From Anseranas semipalmata (taxonomy: Eukaryota > Chordata > Aves > Anseriformes > Anseranatidae), in assembly GCA_013399115.1 (NCBI GenBank), contig VXAA01006076.1:232054-296053 (forward strand): 64,000 nucleotides of DNA. Reading direction: 5' to 3'. The notes under the pieces are model-generated. The model had not been told where the DNA came from. It was given only the letters and a program-made list of their open reading frames with translations, and did no database searches. This document shows positions 63,235 to 64,000 of the stretch, piece by piece (position 1 is the first letter of the stretch; each line of letters opens with the position of its first letter). A program made the position numbers and the translations under genes.

Positions 63235-64000
63235 GACAATACCCTCCATTGATTTTTATGCACTGGTATACATGGGAAAATAAAACTAACACTTCAACCA
63301 GATTTCTAAGACTGTCAGCTAATAATAAAGGAAAATATCATAATATAAATTCTCCCAGATACAGAGAAAAGTTTCCCAAGGGGGAAGACAATGCCTATGA
63401 CTTCCTTCTTACCACTCTGAGCTTAATGAAGTATTAGTTAACACACTGTTGAAATGATCACACATTCAACCTCTCCTCCCCAGCCTGGCTGTCCTTTAAA
63501 AGATTTCCTCATGCTTTATCCAGCTCAAGTACCAGCACCCACCACAGGCATTGCTGTGAACTGGCCCAGCCCGTGCCCCAGCAGTCTGTTTGGATGAGCC
63601 CTTCCTGCCACGCAGACCAGAAACAGCTGGGCTTGCTGCACAGGGAGCAGATTCTGCTACAACCTCAGCCTAGCACGTCAATAAATCTAAAGGCACTGTT
63701 TTATTTTCCATCTTCGTCTTTTATAGCTTTGTCCTAAGTTGTATACAGGCTCTCCTGTGTACTCCCCTCTGTCTACATACAGGGAACAAGGAAGCCTGCA
63801 GAATAATTCCCTGATCCTAAGGCCACTGTTACCTAATGTACCATGGATTGCAGTATGCTATATCATTATCATTTTCTCCATGACGCTGCCTTGCATTGCA
63901 CGTCTCGAGTAATTTCACATTACTACAGGCAGGAGCCCCCACGTACCTCCAGCCTTCTGATCCCAGGAGAAGGCCATCATACTGTGCATAGAGTAGGCAG

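Larger units (their letters stand above)
46306..64000. other. No gene supported; long unique tail of the window
   Basis: About 17.7 kb of mostly unique AT-rich sequence with the homopolymers, microsatellites and weak repeat candidates listed separately. A GC-richer patch at 52740-52930 is open on both strands without a known domain. A G/A-rich stretch at 56460-56660 is mildly repetitive. The last 500 bases (63480-63660) are again somewhat GC-richer. No exon, RNA gene or transposon body could be supported. Confidence 0.65.

Overview
This window reads as nuclear DNA from a bird, most probably intergenic or deep intronic. The bird call rests on a CR1 LINE at 44285-45170 (+). It carries the C-terminal coding remnant, 3' UTR and terminal ATTCTATGA-type end that I recognise from avian CR1 elements. 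A second, shorter CR1 3' end lies at 22935-23024 (+). The rest is AT-rich, full of A/T homopolymers and short microsatellites, with stops scattered through all frames. There are no bacterial-style gene arrays, ribosome binding sites or operons.

I found no host protein-coding gene, rRNA, tRNA or CRISPR array that I can support. The longest open frame (44441-45058) lies in the CR1 element; only its C-terminal part is in the true CR1 ORF2 frame. The other open frames are short, match no family I know, and look like chance openings. Exons shorter than about 60 codons could still be hidden here.

Layout. 1-7.5 kb: unique AT-rich sequence with two near-perfect hairpins (1603-1630 and 3623-3650) and a mildly GC-richer patch near 4.66-4.86 kb. 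7.5-17 kb: a MIR-like SINE relic at 7500-7605, then long unremarkable sequence. 17.1-19.1 kb: a cluster of five (CAAA)n-type tracts. 20.6-21.55 kb: a GC-richer block of unknown nature. 22.9 kb: the CR1 tail. 24-31 kb: unique sequence with several poly-A/T tracts and (AAC)n and (TTTA)n microsatellites. 31.85-31.96 kb: three consecutive hairpins in AT-rich sequence. 35.7 kb: purine-rich tracts. 41.7-42.1 kb: a possible ancient amniote repeat. 43.7-46.3 kb: a repeat-dense stretch with a MIR-like relic, the CR1 insertion and a second, clearer MIR-like relic. 46.3-64 kb: mostly unique sequence with homopolymers, one ambiguous base (47439), a C12 run and a G10 run.

Nothing here works together as a pathway or system. 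The most useful observations are the structure and damage of the CR1 copy, the ancient SINE relics, the hairpin cluster near 31.9 kb and a few weak non-coding or exon candidates. Repeat assignments come from remembered consensus features, not from an alignment.
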